Positions 63,394 through 64,000 of a stretch of DNA of 64,000 nt are shown here, piece by piece. Numbering within the stretch: the stretch's first letter is position 1; each line of letters starts with the position of its first letter. The notes beneath the pieces are model-generated. The model was not told the DNA's origin, searched no databases, and worked only from the letters and a program-made list of their open reading frames with translations. The position numbers and the translations under genes were made by a program. The stretch is from Flavobacteriales bacterium (lineage in GTDB: Bacteria > Bacteroidota > Bacteroidia > Flavobacteriales_F > PHOS-HE28): positions 1 to 64,000 of the forward strand of contig JADJCX010000031.1 in assembly GCA_016703005.1 (NCBI GenBank). The letters run 5' to 3'.

Positions 63394-64000
63394 ATGCGCA
63401 TCATCGTCGCCTCCATGAGTTTGGAAGAGAAGTTGGCGCACGTGCGCGCTGACCAGGAGAGCGTTCTGCGGAAGTTCGAGAAGAAGGTGAAGGAGCTGCG
63501 CCACGCGCTGAAGGCGAGCACCAGTAAACATCCGCGCCAGCATCAGGAGGAATACAACTCGCCCAGCAACATCGATTGGCTGGTAACGGTGCGCATTACC
63601 AAGAAGAACGAGAAGGTGTTCATGACGGCGTGGTGGCACCTGAAGGACATCGGCCTGGAGGCCATTTCATTGGCGCCCACCAGCGCGTTCTACTTCGACT
63701 CGCATTTCTTCCAGCGCTACCGCGAGCACGAGAGCGGGATACGCGATGCGGTGCCCAACATGAAGGCCTTTTTGCTGGCCAACTACGACATTACCATTAA
63801 ACGGCTGGGCACCGAGCGCTTCGGCATGGAGGAGGTGGCCGGCGTGGCGCGCCAAGGCTTGTTCAGGGGCACAGTGCGGCCCGGTGGCATTATAGCGTGC
63901 GACACCTTTCTACCCGACCCCGGCTTGAACAAAGGCCAACAAGCGCTGAAGGCGCAAATGGACTTCCACGCCGCAACGAAGGACTGGAGCGCCGTGCAAC
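63394..64000 (+). CDS. Hypothetical protein, cut by the right edge of the window
   Basis: The frame is open from ATG 63394 (or ATG 63415, 'MSLEEKLAHVRADQESVLR') to the end, 202 residues so far. It begins with a charged helical segment ('KFEKKVKELRHALKAS'), then mixed sequence: 'NIDWLVTVRITKKNEKVFMT', 'AWWHLKDIGLEAISLAPTSA', 'FYFDSHFFQRYREHESGIRD', 'GTVRPGGIIACDTFLPDPGL'. No signal peptide or TM helix. The 'FYFDSHFFQRYREH' and 'IACDTFLPD' parts look like a conserved globular domain, but I do not recognise it. Confidence 0.7.
   Translation, partial: MRIIVASMSLEEKLAHVRADQESVLRKFEKKVKELRHALKASTSKHPRQHQEEYNSPSNIDWLVTVRITKKNEKVFMTAWWHLKDIGLEAISLAPTSAFYFDSHFFQRYREHESGIRDAVPNMKAFLLANYDITIKRLGTERFGMEEVAGVARQGLFRGTVRPGGIIACDTFLPDPGLNKGQQALKAQMDFHAATKDWSAVQ

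Noticed and set aside
1..64000. CRISPR arrays, prophage or integrative elements
   Set aside because: No regularly spaced repeats, cas genes, phage structural genes, integrases or tRNA-derived direct repeats were seen; the only mobile trace is the IS3-type fragment.

Overview
The window reads as chromosomal DNA of a GC-rich member of the Bacteroidota, most likely an uncultured Flavobacteriales-type organism. The grounds are three secreted proteins plus PorZ carrying type IX secretion (T9SS) C-terminal domains, the porZ-recO pair, LytTR response regulators with TPR kinases, and a recurring promoter element TAnnTT(T/C)G, the Bacteroidota -7 box. No phage, plasmid or CRISPR module is present. Two parS-like palindromes in and next to mnmG suggest that the replication origin is not far from the right half.

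Layout. 1-8.5 kb: a compact minus-strand unit in which scoA and scoB (succinyl-CoA:3-oxoacid CoA-transferase subunits) are separated by two paralogous polytopic membrane proteins that look like GT-C glycosyltransferases; two more membrane proteins follow scoB. 8.5-24 kb: T9SS cargo with a PKD domain, a DUF2339/DUF3999 pair, HEAT and TfoX-like proteins, a CPBP protease, a DUF418 protein, an agmatine-deiminase-like lipoprotein beside a secreted HExxH protein, and a cargo protein with about seven tandem modules. 24-32 kb: LytTR regulator and TPR sensor kinase, then desaturase, DUF3179, Crp-type regulator, pirin and nitroreductase on one strand. 32-41 kb: small proteins, gltX, folB, tRNA-Cys, a T9SS sialidase-like protein, porZ and recO. 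41-50 kb: oligopeptidase B (broken by an in-frame stop), ferritin, prs-rplY-pth, and rnr. 49-53 kb: MORN-repeat protein, PAS kinase and LytTR regulator in one direction. 53-64 kb: rpiB, an M28 peptidase, a TlpA-like lipoprotein, an ALDH7 dehydrogenase, a methyltransferase, mnmG, an IS3-type remnant and hypothetical genes.

Sequence quality matters for reading this annotation. Almost every gene before about 23.7 kb contains single-base frame breaks, often at homopolymers, while from 23.8 kb onward most genes are intact. These breaks look more like consensus errors than gene decay. Coordinates of broken genes below are outer limits of the reconstructed gene. Housekeeping functions seen include tRNA charging and modification (gltX, mnmG, tRNA-Cys, pth), ribosome and RNA turnover (rplY, rnr), nucleotide and pentose metabolism (prs, rpiB), folate (folB), repair (recO) and iron storage (ferritin).
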